Shown here: positions 25,624-33,169 of the stretch, in pieces | How positions within the stretch are numbered: the first letter of the stretch is position 1 | Layout of the letters: each line of letters opens with the position of its first letter | DNA from: Chloroflexota bacterium | GTDB taxonomy: Bacteria > Chloroflexota > Anaerolineae > Aggregatilineales > J027 | Length of the DNA stretch: 37,431 nucleotides | Direction: 5' to 3' | Assembly (NCBI GenBank): GCA_022616515.1 | Contig: JAKEEQ010000191.1 | Span: 1-37,431 of the forward strand | Program-made: the position numbers and the translations under genes | Notes under the pieces: model-generated | Databases searched by the model: none | What the model was told of the DNA's origin: nothing | Seen by the model: the letters and a program-made list of their open reading frames with translations, nothing else

Positions 25624-26326
25624 GGTCTACCAGCAGGATAGGATCACTGGTCGGGTCTTCAGAGCCACCTTCCGGCTCAATGGTGACACCGGCGGCGAGA
25701 TACGACTCAAAATCTTCGGGCAAATCGACCAAGTAGGTTGCTACATTGTCTTCATCAACACTAAACACCCCGGCATCAAAACGCTCGGTGTCGCTTTTGA
25801 CAAACCACAACTGGTAATCCTGTTCATCAAGCGCTTGCAGTCCGTCCACCCATAACACCGCGTGTTCGGTCTGGCTGTCAATCGTCAAGCGCCCGATGAA
25901 TGAGGCCGTTTCATCGGTGGCGCTGACATCAAAGGCGCGGGACTCCGGGTCTTGCAACACTTCCTGCACAAGATCGGGGGTCGGTTCATCACGGTCGTCC
26001 TGATCATCCACCCCTGCCAGCAAGTAGATTGAGGTAAGCACGAATAAAATAATCGCGGCGGCAAAGGCTCCCCAATAACCGCGCCGCAGCCACAGCGTCC
26101 GTCGTTTGGACTGCTGGAGTCGAGACTGGAGTTTGTCGCGGATGTCCGGGGCGGGACGTGCCTCGACCAGCAGCGGCAGGTCATCCACAATAGCGTGATA
26201 TTGTTCCAGTTCGGTGCGCAGTTCGGAATCCGAAGCCAGTACCTGCTCCAATGCCGCTTGTTCATCGGCATCGAGCAGGTCCAGGGCATATAATGGGATA
26301 AGAGTCCGTGCGTCTTCTTGGTTCAT
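25613..26326 (-). CDS. RskA-like anti-sigma factor
   Basis: The product is 237 residues. The cytoplasmic sigma-binding region (about 1-75; 'LIPLYALDLLDADEQAALEQVL') lacks the HxxxCxxC zinc motif. A membrane helix (about 84-105) is followed by an extracytoplasmic RskA C-terminal domain ('YQLWFVKSDTERFDAGVFSVDEDNVATY'). It should hold the adjacent ECF sigma factor at the membrane until proteolysis releases it. It starts 28 nt after the sigma gene in the same operon. Its stop overlaps the remnant gene end at 25545-25623. Confidence 0.88.
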   Translation of the reverse strand: MNQEDARTLIPLYALDLLDADEQAALEQVLASDSELRTELEQYHAIVDDLPLLVEARPAPDIRDKLQSRLQQSKRRTLWLRRGYWGAFAAAIILFVLTSIYLLAGVDDQDDRDEPTPDLVQEVLQDPESRAFDVSATDETASFIGRLTIDSQTEHAVLWVDGLQALDEQDYQLWFVKSDTERFDAGVFSVDEDNVATYLVDLPEDFESYLAAGVTIEPEGGSEDPTSDPILLVDLTQ

Positions 26327-26354
26327 CGGCTATTGGTCGGTAGATTTACTAAAT

Positions 26355-26900
26355 CTACGCATTACTTTCAGGTTTTGGATTGAATATACTTCGCAACTGC
26401 ATCATCCCCGCCCGGATGCGACTCTTGACCGTCCCCAGCGGAAGTCCCGTATATTCAGCAATGTCATTATGGGACATTCCGCCAAAATAAGCCAGATAAA
26501 GTAACTCTGACTGGTCGGCTGGCAGGTCTCTCAATGCACTGTGCAGGGCAATCGTGCGCTGGGGGTCCGGGCTGTGGATTTCGGCAAGGGTATATGAAAA
26601 GTCGTCCAGTGGAAATTCGCCTTTTTCCGGCGTTCGGCTCTGCGTTTTGCGGAGCGTATCAATCGCCGTATTACGTGAAATCCGCGCAATCCATGTAGTG
26701 AATTTCGCCTGAGCTGGATTGTATTGACCAATTTTGTCCCACGCCTTCATAAACACGTCCTGCATTACTTCCTCCGCAGCCTGTGCATCGCGCAGAATCT
26801 GGACGGCGATGGAATAAACCAGCCCGCCGTATTGGTCATACAATTCCAACAGCGCCGCCTCGTCGCGTTCGATAAGGCGGCTGATCAGGTCTTCAGTCAT
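26355..26900 (-). CDS. ECF RNA polymerase sigma factor (SigK-like)
   Basis: The product is 181 residues. The region 2 core is 'LYDQYGGLVYSIAVQILRDAQAAEEVMQDVFMKAW', with the promoter-melting 'FTTWIARISRNTAIDTLRK'. Region 4 is the helix-turn-helix 'HNDIAEYTGLPLGTVKSRIRAGMMQLR'. It pairs with the RskA-like anti-sigma factor that follows. The ATG at 26900 overlaps the phospholipase D stop as TGATG, so I prefer it over the TTG two codons upstream; translation is probably coupled. Likely it controls its own operon, but I found no clear repeated ECF promoter to prove this. Confidence 0.9.
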   Translation of the reverse strand: MTEDLISRLIERDEAALLELYDQYGGLVYSIAVQILRDAQAAEEVMQDVFMKAWDKIGQYNPAQAKFTTWIARISRNTAIDTLRKTQSRTPEKGEFPLDDFSYTLAEIHSPDPQRTIALHSALRDLPADQSELLYLAYFGGMSHNDIAEYTGLPLGTVKSRIRAGMMQLRSIFNPKPESNA

Positions 26901-28042
26901 CAGCAAGACAAATCGGGTATCACGGCTTCTGGATCATTAAAGCGTTTATTGAATTCATCAATGAACGCCTGCGCGAATTCTGGATTATGGACGATGATCA
27001 TATTTTCACTATTATCATCACGGGCGGATGCGCTGAAATTAAACGACCCCAGCGCCACAATCTCTCCATCAAAGACAAAAACTTTGTGATGGAAGGTATT
27101 GGGATTGCCATCCCGCTTGACCGGAATCCCGGCACACCCCATAGGCTCCATCTGGCCCTGACTTGAGCCGCGCGATTCAAAGACCGCCTGCACATCCACC
27201 CCGGCGTTGTGGCGGTCTATCATCGCGTTGCCCAGCGAGTCAAGAGTCAGCACAAAGGCCATCATATGCACACTTTCACCGGACTCACGAATGAGTTCCT
27301 CCAATCTTTCTTCAAGCGCATCGCCGTCTTCGGGCGAGAAGAACGTTTCAATCAGAGTCTCGTCGATATTCAGTTGGGGATTGGGGCTTTCTCGTGAATC
27401 ATCACGCTGGGTAAAAACGCCATCGTCATACATTTCACGAAATTCAGCCAGATAGTTCCCGGCAAGCAGGGTTGAGCGGATGAGCACGGCATTGTTGTTA
27501 TTGTTGTAGATGCCATTGTGGGTGAAATTCATCGACCCCATCCACACTCGCGTCTCATCAATGACGAGGAATTTATGGTGCATCAAGGCGCTGCGGTCGT
27601 CAGCCCGATACTCAACAACGCCATCCAATTCTTCAACGGTGCTTTCCTCATCTTCAATGGCATAGCGGTCATCCAGCACCAGTTTCACATCCACACCGCG
27701 CCGCTGGGCAGCTATCAGGGCCTGCGTGATCGATTCCATGTTCAGTTCAAATAGTGCCCCGTAGATGGATTGTTGAGCACCATTGATGGCGTCAATTAGG
27801 GCCGCTTCCACCGCTGATCCGGTATGCAGGTCCCAATTATCTTCATTGATTGGCTCGGTAAAATACAGGTCATACCAATCGCCACTGACAGTAGTCTCTT
27901 CGTTGACGGTGTCTTCCAGCAGGAATTCGTCAAGGAATTCGTCAAGGTCCTGTCCGCTTAACAATGCGATAATAACGATTAGTAGTGTTCCGAGTATTCC
28001 TACGACAAGTCGTCCGCTTGATGAACTCTTTCTAGAACCCAC
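26900..28042 (-). CDS. Membrane-anchored phospholipase D-like protein, two HKD motifs
   Basis: The product is 380 residues. An N-terminal hydrophobic segment (about 12-29) anchors or exports it. The two HxKxxxxD motifs are H155-K157-D162 (HHKFLVID, then GSMNFTHNG) and H318-K320-D325 (HHKVFVFD, then GSFNFSASA), which pair to form one active site. Relatives hydrolyse phospholipids or nucleic acids, and the secreted type with 'GSMNFT' resembles bacterial endonuclease/PLD hybrids. The start is GTG at 28042 with AAGGAG upstream. The preceding gene ends 5 nt earlier, and the stop overlaps the sigma-factor start. Confidence 0.87.
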   Translation of the reverse strand: MGSRKSSSSGRLVVGILGTLLIVIIALLSGQDLDEFLDEFLLEDTVNEETTVSGDWYDLYFTEPINEDNWDLHTGSAVEAALIDAINGAQQSIYGALFELNMESITQALIAAQRRGVDVKLVLDDRYAIEDEESTVEELDGVVEYRADDRSALMHHKFLVIDETRVWMGSMNFTHNGIYNNNNNAVLIRSTLLAGNYLAEFREMYDDGVFTQRDDSRESPNPQLNIDETLIETFFSPEDGDALEERLEELIRESGESVHMMAFVLTLDSLGNAMIDRHNAGVDVQAVFESRGSSQGQMEPMGCAGIPVKRDGNPNTFHHKVFVFDGEIVALGSFNFSASARDDNSENMIIVHNPEFAQAFIDEFNKRFNDPEAVIPDLSC

Positions 28043-28047
28043 GCTTA

Positions 28048-28677
28048 CTATTCTCCTTCGTCGTCTTCGAGATCAATTTTGTCGGCGACATCTTCTATGA
28101 CATCACGCGAACTGCCCGCCTCACGGGCAATATTGCGCAGTGCCTCCATGACGTCCTTTGCTATGCGCCCGGCGGTGCTGTCTACATCGGCGAATACTTC
28201 ATCAAGTTTAACCGTAATATCGTCATCCGTATCGAGAATACCGCGCCTGGGTTCGCCGGAAGCGTAAACAGTAGTGCGATTAGAAATATCTGGCGGGTCA
28301 AGATCATAGTGCTGGACCAGTTGGATAAGAATTTCGCGGCGGTCGGTTTTATCATGGAGCGTATGACGGAGTTCGTTGGTGGCAATGGGACCGTCAAGTT
28401 CACGGCTTATGGCGTCCAGCTCATCCAACTTTTCGTTAACCCACACCGCATCATGGTCCTTGCGACGGCGAACAATGAGGCTCATCGTGTCGATCAGGCC
28501 AAACACGTAACCGCGCACCTCATCAAACATTTCATCGCTCTTGACTTTCGGCCCCAGGAACTCAATCTGGGCACGTGCCCATTTATACACCATGTCGGCC
28601 TCATCATCGTTCAGGCCGTCGGTGAGGGCGCTGTTGCTTAGTACTGCATCCATTAATTTTTCGCTGTAGTCTGCCAT
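28048..28677 (-). CDS. Unrecognised soluble acidic protein
   Basis: The product is 209 residues, rich in Asp, Glu and Arg, with no signal peptide or membrane helix and predicted mostly helical ('MFDEVRGYVFGLIDTMSLIVRRRKDHDAVWVNEKLDELDAI' region). I know no family for it. Its ATG overlaps the crotonase stop as TGATG, and it is followed after 5 nt by the phospholipase D gene, so it is firmly inside this operon. The position between a CoA enzyme and a membrane PLD controlled by an ECF sigma factor hints at an envelope or lipid-stress role, but this is guilt by association only. Confidence 0.7.
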   Translation of the reverse strand: MADYSEKLMDAVLSNSALTDGLNDDEADMVYKWARAQIEFLGPKVKSDEMFDEVRGYVFGLIDTMSLIVRRRKDHDAVWVNEKLDELDAISRELDGPIATNELRHTLHDKTDRREILIQLVQHYDLDPPDISNRTTVYASGEPRRGILDTDDDITVKLDEVFADVDSTAGRIAKDVMEALRNIAREAGSSRDVIEDVADKIDLEDDEGE

Positions 28678-29639
28678 CAGTCTTCCTCTCCCAGTGGTTT
28701 ACCACAAACACCGCAAAAAATGAAATCAGCCGGGATATGGGTTGTTTCACAATATGGACAGGTCTGCGTGGGCGGCCCGTGATGATAGGCAGGATCGCGG
28801 CCTGTTTCCATATCGAGCCGGATATTTTTATAGCCAACATCGCGCTTATCAATAAACGACTCGACGCCTTCCCATGTCTCCGGGCTGGTATTATGAATCG
28901 CCAACCAGTCCCGCGCGTGCTGGATGGTCAGCCCCCAGCTCAAATCGCGCCAGAAATTAATCTGCTGCCGGGTATAGCGCATTTTGTCCGGGAATTTATT
29001 GTAGAGCTTTTCAGCCAACTCATCTACTTTTGCATCAATGTCGGCATAGGGCACGACATAATTGACCCAGCCCCAATCGCGGGCCTGTTCCGCCGTATAC
29101 CATTCATTGAACAGCAGAATCTCGCGTGCCCGGCGATCTCCGACCATAATCGGCAGAAATTGGGTTGCACCCGCCGCTGCTACCGAGCCATGCGATGTGC
29201 CGACCTGACGCAGCCGCACATGATTCGCTGCAACGGCAATATCACAGGAGATGTTGAACTCATTGCCGCCGCCAACCACCATCCCGTTCAGGCGGGCGAT
29301 GGATGGTTTGCCGAGGGTGCGAATCATCTCGTGGGCGCGGATGAAGGCGTCCATCCACTTGTAGTAATCACGCGGGCGGCGGATGAATTCTTGCTGTTCT
29401 TTGAGGTCGGCTCCCGCGCAAAAGGCGACATCGCCCGCCCCGGTCAGGATAAGCACAGAAATGTCATCATCCCATGCCACATCTTTAAGCGCGATCTGCA
29501 ACTCGATCAACATGTCATAAGTGACGGCGTTGCGGGCTTCAGGACGATTGAAGGTGATGGTAGCCTTGTAGCCATCCTTTTCATAGAGGATATTGTCAAA
29601 CACAAAACTGTCTGACGATTTTCCACTAAATCGTGTCAT
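28677..29639 (-). CDS. Crotonase-superfamily enzyme with C-terminal zinc ribbon
   Basis: The product is 320 residues. It has the crotonase fold with oxyanion-hole segments CAGADLK (74-80) and GGGNEF (123-128), the latter carrying the conserved Glu127. The second catalytic glutamate of enoyl-CoA hydratases is absent: that region reads VGTSHGSVAAAGATQFLP, closer to the 6-oxocyclohex-1-ene-1-carbonyl-CoA hydrolase type. 'FDNILYEK' at the N-terminus also fits that group. Residues 294-312 form a zinc-ribbon-like CxxC-x11-CxxC (C294, C297, C309, C312). The start at 29639 is fixed by AAGGAG 6 nt upstream; the longer frame to 29816 runs into a repeat. It is the first gene of the five-gene operon. Confidence 0.85.
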   Translation of the reverse strand: MTRFSGKSSDSFVFDNILYEKDGYKATITFNRPEARNAVTYDMLIELQIALKDVAWDDDISVLILTGAGDVAFCAGADLKEQQEFIRRPRDYYKWMDAFIRAHEMIRTLGKPSIARLNGMVVGGGNEFNISCDIAVAANHVRLRQVGTSHGSVAAAGATQFLPIMVGDRRAREILLFNEWYTAEQARDWGWVNYVVPYADIDAKVDELAEKLYNKFPDKMRYTRQQINFWRDLSWGLTIQHARDWLAIHNTSPETWEGVESFIDKRDVGYKNIRLDMETGRDPAYHHGPPTQTCPYCETTHIPADFIFCGVCGKPLGEED

Positions 29640-29784
29640 GAAAACTCCTTCTGCGAACGTAGCACCATTATCAATTTTTTGCGCCTTTTTTTCAACAATT
29701 GGCCTGTCTACAATGACAGGACACGCAAAATGGGAGAGGCACAGACTGTAGTTAAACAATAGCTGCTCGTGTATGTAATGATTC

Positions 29785-29880
29785 TTCCCCCTTTGTCCTG
29801 CGGACATTTCCCCCATGAATAGGGGGAAAGAAACGGCGAACTAAGTTCCCTCTCCATTTATGGTGAGGGTTAGGGTGGGG
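29785..29880. repeat. Dispersed hairpin repeat family 2, second long copy
   Basis: TTCCCCCTTTGTCCTGCGGA onward repeats 8578-8620 with few changes, including the GTCC-KNCG-GGAC hairpin and the CCCCCAT/A-GGGGG stem. It ends in GGTGAGGGTTAGGGTGGGG. It lies in the divergent spacer 29640-29976 between the crotonase and thiolase genes. I see nothing else in that spacer besides the thiolase ribosome site. Confidence 0.7.
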
Positions 29881-29976
29881 ATAAAAATCACGGTGCTGCC
29901 AGATCGTTTATAACACAACGGACTTGTGTCAGGCCCCATTTTGCATACAACACCATTGTTGAGGTAAGGAGCAATC

Positions 29977-31227
29977 ATGACCGACGTTGTAATTGTCGAT
30001 GCGGTGCGGACTCCCATTGGTCGCTTAGGCGGGGCGCTGTCTGATGTGCGCCCGGATGATATGGCGGCCCTCGTTATCAAGGCTCTCGTCGAGCGAACGA
30101 ATGTCCCTGTTGATGAAATCGAAGAAATCTATTTCGGCTGTGCCAATCAGGCCGGTGAGGATAACCGTAATGTGGCCCGGATGGCGACCCTGCTGGCCGG
30201 ACTGCCGGAAAGCATCCCCGCCGTTACCTTCAACCGCCTGTGCGCCTCCAGCCTGAACACCATCAATCAGGCCGCCCGTAACATAAAGGCTGGCGAAGGC
30301 GAGATTTATATTGCCGGTGGCGTGGAGAGTATGACCCGTGCTCCCTATGTCATGCCCAAAGCCGGGCGCGAATGGGGTGTCGGGCATGACCCGCAGATCT
30401 GGGATACAACACTCGGCTGGCGGTTTCCCAATAAGAAAATGATGCAGATGTTTCCGCTGGAAGCGATGGGCGAGACTGCCGAAAACATCAACGCTCGGCT
30501 GGATAATCCCATTACCCGCGAGGAGCAAGACCAGTTTTCCATTGACAGCCACCAGCGGGCCATTGATGCCATCAACAACGGCTATTTTGACAGTCAGATT
30601 ATCCCGGTCGAAATTCCACAGCGCAAAGGCGATCCGGTGGTAGTGCGGCACGACGAGCATCCCCGTTATGAATGGCAGGATGGCAAAGCCGTCATCGCCA
30701 CCAGCATCGAGCAGCTTGCCAAATTGCGCCCGGTCTTTCGTGAAGGCGGCACCGTGACGGCGGGTAACGCCTCCGGGTTGAATGATGGCGCGGCGGCGGT
30801 GCTTCTCATGAGCGCGGAAAAGGCCGAGGAATTAGGAATGGAGCCGGTGGCTCGCTGGTTGGCATCCGGGGCGGCAGGGGTTGACCCGCGTGTGATGGGG
30901 CTGGGACCTGTTCCCGCCACACGAAAAGCTCTGCAACGCGCCGGACTGACTGTTGAGGACCTTGACTTGATCGAACTGAATGAAGCTTTTGCCCTGCAAG
31001 CACTGGCAGTGATGCGCGAGTTGGGTTTGCCCCACCACATCACCAATGTCAACGGCGGGGCCGTTGCGCTGGGGCATCCGCTGGGGTGTTCCGGGGCGCG
31101 GATTATGACCACGCTGCTGCATGAGATGAAACGGCGGCAGGCGGGGGGTGAAAATATGCGCTTTGGACTGGCAACGATGTGTGTAGGGGTCGGTCAGGGC
31201 GAAGCGGCTGTCGTCGAACTGCTTTAA
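29977..31227 (+). CDS. Thiolase (acetyl-CoA / 3-ketoacyl-CoA acyltransferase)
   Basis: The product is 416 residues. The acyl-accepting Cys89 is in [10 protein letters not shown], the catalytic His367 in [16 protein letters not shown] and the second cysteine Cys402 in [10 protein letters not shown]. '[15 protein letters not shown]' and 'NEAFALQAL' are further family signatures. It either condenses two acetyl-CoA or cleaves 3-ketoacyl-CoA; the slightly long form and 'NRLCASSL' are reminiscent of beta-ketoadipyl-CoA thiolases, but specificity is not decidable. AAGGAG sits 6 nt before the ATG. It is divergent from the crotonase operon, so both may belong to CoA-thioester degradation. Confidence 0.92.
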   Translation: MTDVVIVDAVRTPIGRLGGALSDVRPDDMAALVIKALVERTNVPVDEIEEIYFGCANQAGEDNRNVARMATLLAGLPESIPAVTFNRLCASSLNTINQAARNIKAGEGEIYIAGGVESMTRAPYVMPKAGREWGVGHDPQIWDTTLGWRFPNKKMMQMFPLEAMGETAENINARLDNPITREEQDQFSIDSHQRAIDAINNGYFDSQIIPVEIPQRKGDPVVVRHDEHPRYEWQDGKAVIATSIEQLAKLRPVFREGGTVTAGNASGLNDGAAAVLLMSAEKAEELGMEPVARWLASGAAGVDPRVMGLGPVPATRKALQRAGLTVEDLDLIELNEAFALQALAVMRELGLPHHITNVNGGAVALGHPLGCSGARIMTTLLHEMKRRQAGGENMRFGLATMCVGVGQGEAAVVELL

Positions 31228-31267
31228 ATGCCTTTCATGTCGAGGTGTTCATACAGGGACATTATGA

Positions 31268-31292
31268 GTAGGGGCACGGCACTGCCGTGTCC
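31268..31292 (+). repeat. Solitary REP-like hairpin with intact GTAG foot
   Basis: GTAG (31268-31271) is followed directly by GGGCACGGC-ACT-GCCGTGTCC (31272-31292), one G:T pair. The hairpin is the same as 11678-11698 in reverse complement. Confidence 0.7.
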
Positions 31293-31392
31293 GCTAAATG
31301 TGTTATCCATCAATCAACGACCCTGTACGGATAGCATGTCAAATCTTTTTATAGGTCATCAGGGTTCAAGCTTATTTCGGTGCAATCGCCCT

Positions 31393-31594
31393 GCACCCGA
31401 TTAATGCCGTTTTCCGAAATAATTGGGTAGCCTTACCATTGACCGCATGTTGACGGTGGCGGACACAGCAGTGCTGTGTCCCTACGGTAAGCGGGGTGTT
31501 TCGTAGGGACGCCCAACGGGGTGTCCGGCGGCCAACGCACCGGACTCATCGACCGTTACCTGTTTATTTTTTTCAATTTGCATCAATCGGGTGC
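31393..31594. repeat. Small MITE-like element C
   Basis: About 200 bp bounded by GCACCCGATTAATGC (31393-31407) and GCATCAATCGGGTGC (31580-31594), inverted repeats with one mismatch. Inside is a REP-like hairpin pair (31461-31526). Its ends differ from those of elements A and B but match the solo end at 23534-23547. The rest of the 31228-31773 spacer shows no gene. Confidence 0.6.
31461..31526. repeat. REP-like hairpin pair C
   Basis: Hairpin 1 (31461-31481) has a perfect 10-bp stem GGACACAGCA/TGCTGTGTCC and is followed by CTAC. GTAG (31503-31506) precedes hairpin 2, GGACGCCC-AACG-GGGTGTCC (31507-31526), with one G:T pair. Confidence 0.8.
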
Positions 31595-31773
31595 TTTTAA
31601 CATTGCGACGCTATCACCCTTAAAATTCGCAAGGTCCAGACTTAATCACATTTTTTGAGCGCTAAAATCAATCTTATGACCCAATTTACTCTGGGTCAGA
31701 TGGCTCATAATAAGGTGGTTTATCAGGAGTATGATAAAAATAGCTGGCCTATGTAGATAGAGGCGGAAAGATC

Positions 31774-32211
31774 ATGTCAAAATGCCGCGATGTGATGACA
31801 GCGAACCCGGTATGTTGTTTATCAAGCGATACAATTGAACGTGTTGCACAATTGATGAAAATCCACGACGTTGGTTCTATCCCGGTTGTCGAGCATCACA
31901 GCCCACAGCAGGTGGTGGGTATTGTGACGGACCGAGACCTGGTGGTAAACGTGTTAGCAAACGGACGGGCGAGTCAAAGTCCGATTACATCGGCAATGAC
32001 GCCTGACCCGGTGACTTGCTACGAGGATGATAATCTGGATTATGTACTTCAACTGATGTCCGATCATCAGGTGCGACGTATCCCGGTCCTCAACTCTAAA
32101 GATGAGATTGTCGGCATTATCGCTCAGGCAGATATTGCCACACGTCTTAATCAACCGATTAAGACGGCGGAGGTAGTTGAAGCAATTTCCCAACCCGCCA
32201 ATGGAGCATGA
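31774..32211 (+). CDS. CBS-domain pair protein
   Basis: The product is 145 residues, essentially two CBS domains (about 1-62 and 72-132). Each has the 'M...P...V..D..I..V...M...' start (DVMTANPVCC; AMTPDPVTC) and the 'IPVV...GIVTDRDLV' / 'IPVLNSKDEIVGIIAQADIA' core that binds adenosine nucleotides (AMP, ATP, SAM). There is no fused enzyme domain, so it is a stand-alone regulator of unknown target. The next gene begins 14 nt downstream and is probably co-transcribed. Confidence 0.88.
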   Translation: MSKCRDVMTANPVCCLSSDTIERVAQLMKIHDVGSIPVVEHHSPQQVVGIVTDRDLVVNVLANGRASQSPITSAMTPDPVTCYEDDNLDYVLQLMSDHQVRRIPVLNSKDEIVGIIAQADIATRLNQPIKTAEVVEAISQPANGA

Positions 32212-32225
32212 TGGACTGAGACATT

Positions 32226-33092
32226 TTGAAAAAGCCGACGAATGCCCAGATTGCAGATGTTTTGGAGCGAATTTCTGATGCTCTGGAAGCGCAGGACGCG
32301 AATCCTTTTCGCGTCCGTGCTTATCACGAAGGCGCAAGTGTGGTTCGCGGCCTTGACGCGCCGGTGGCTGATTTCGTTCGCGAGAAGCGCTTGGATGATT
32401 TGAAGGCACTGCCGAAAATCGGTGATGGCATCGCGGCGGTGATTGACGAAATTGTCACGCTGGGTCACTCGAATTTGCTGCAAGATTTAGAAGCAAACGA
32501 GGCTGAAGCCGCCTTTATGCGAGTGCCCGGTATCGGTGAAGAATTGGCGCAGCGCATCGTTGAGGAGCTTCATATCAGCTCATTAGCCGAGTTAGAAGCC
32601 GCCGCGCATGATGGCAGGCTGGAAGCTCTGCCGGGTTTTGGGTCAGGCCGTGTAGAGGGTATCCGCACGGCACTGGCTGGGATGCTCAGCCGTTCGGCGC
32701 AGTCGAAGCAGCAGAAACGCACATCGGGCAAAACCGTCCAAGATGGTGACCGCCCGTCAGTGGAACTGCTGCTGGATATTGACCGGGAATATCGACAGCG
32801 TGCCGCGAACAATGAGCTTCACAAGATCGCGCCCCGTCGCTTTAATCCAGACAATGAAGAATGGCTGCCCGTTATGCATATCAGACGTCAGGGATGGTCC
32901 TTCACGGTACTGTTTTCAAATACCGCTCAGGCACATGAGTTGGGCAAGACGGACGACTGGGTCGTTATCTACTACGAGCGTGATAATGTAGAGAATCAGA
33001 ATACAGTCGTTACCGAGACGCAGGGTTCGCTGAAGGGCAAGCGCGTGGTTCGTGGACGCGACAGCGAAACGAAAACGTATTACGGCGTTTGA
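32226..33092 (+). CDS. Helix-hairpin-helix protein resembling a free-standing PolX N-terminus
   Basis: The product is 288 residues. Residues about 1-75 resemble the 8-kDa lyase-like domain of family X DNA polymerases ('IADVLERISDALEAQDANPFRVRAYHEGA'). Three HhH motifs follow (about 59-77 LPKIGDGIAAVI; 97-115 VPGIGEELAQRI; 131-149 LPGFGSGRVEGI). Palm, thumb and PHP domains are absent. Instead a C-terminal domain (about 175-288; 'IAPRRFNPDNEEWLPVMH', 'AHELGKTDDWVVIYYE') of unknown function follows. A DNA-structure-binding role is likely. The start is TTG at 32226; no strong ribosome site is visible, but the N-terminus fits the family. It is probably translated together with the CBS gene. Confidence 0.75.
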   Translation: MKKPTNAQIADVLERISDALEAQDANPFRVRAYHEGASVVRGLDAPVADFVREKRLDDLKALPKIGDGIAAVIDEIVTLGHSNLLQDLEANEAEAAFMRVPGIGEELAQRIVEELHISSLAELEAAAHDGRLEALPGFGSGRVEGIRTALAGMLSRSAQSKQQKRTSGKTVQDGDRPSVELLLDIDREYRQRAANNELHKIAPRRFNPDNEEWLPVMHIRRQGWSFTVLFSNTAQAHELGKTDDWVVIYYERDNVENQNTVVTETQGSLKGKRVVRGRDSETKTYYGV

Positions 33093-33146
33093 CCTGATTG
33101 AACTCAATGGAGTCGTTGCACGTTCCTATCATGCCTGCGGTGTTTC

Positions 33147-33169
33147 GTAGGGACTCCCCGTTGGGTGTC
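33147..33169 (+). repeat. REP-like hairpin, degenerate and cut at its 3' edge
   Basis: GTAG (33147-33150) plus GGACTCCC-CGTT-GGGTGTC; the outermost pairing base expected at 33170 is lost. The transposase remnant begins there. It resembles hairpin 2 of pair C. Confidence 0.55.

Noticed and set aside
28737-29615. A 292-codon plus-strand open frame opposite the crotonase gene
   Set aside because: It is the mirror of a well-supported enzyme gene in a high-GC region; its translation is rich in His, Pro and Ile without domain logic and has no ribosome site.
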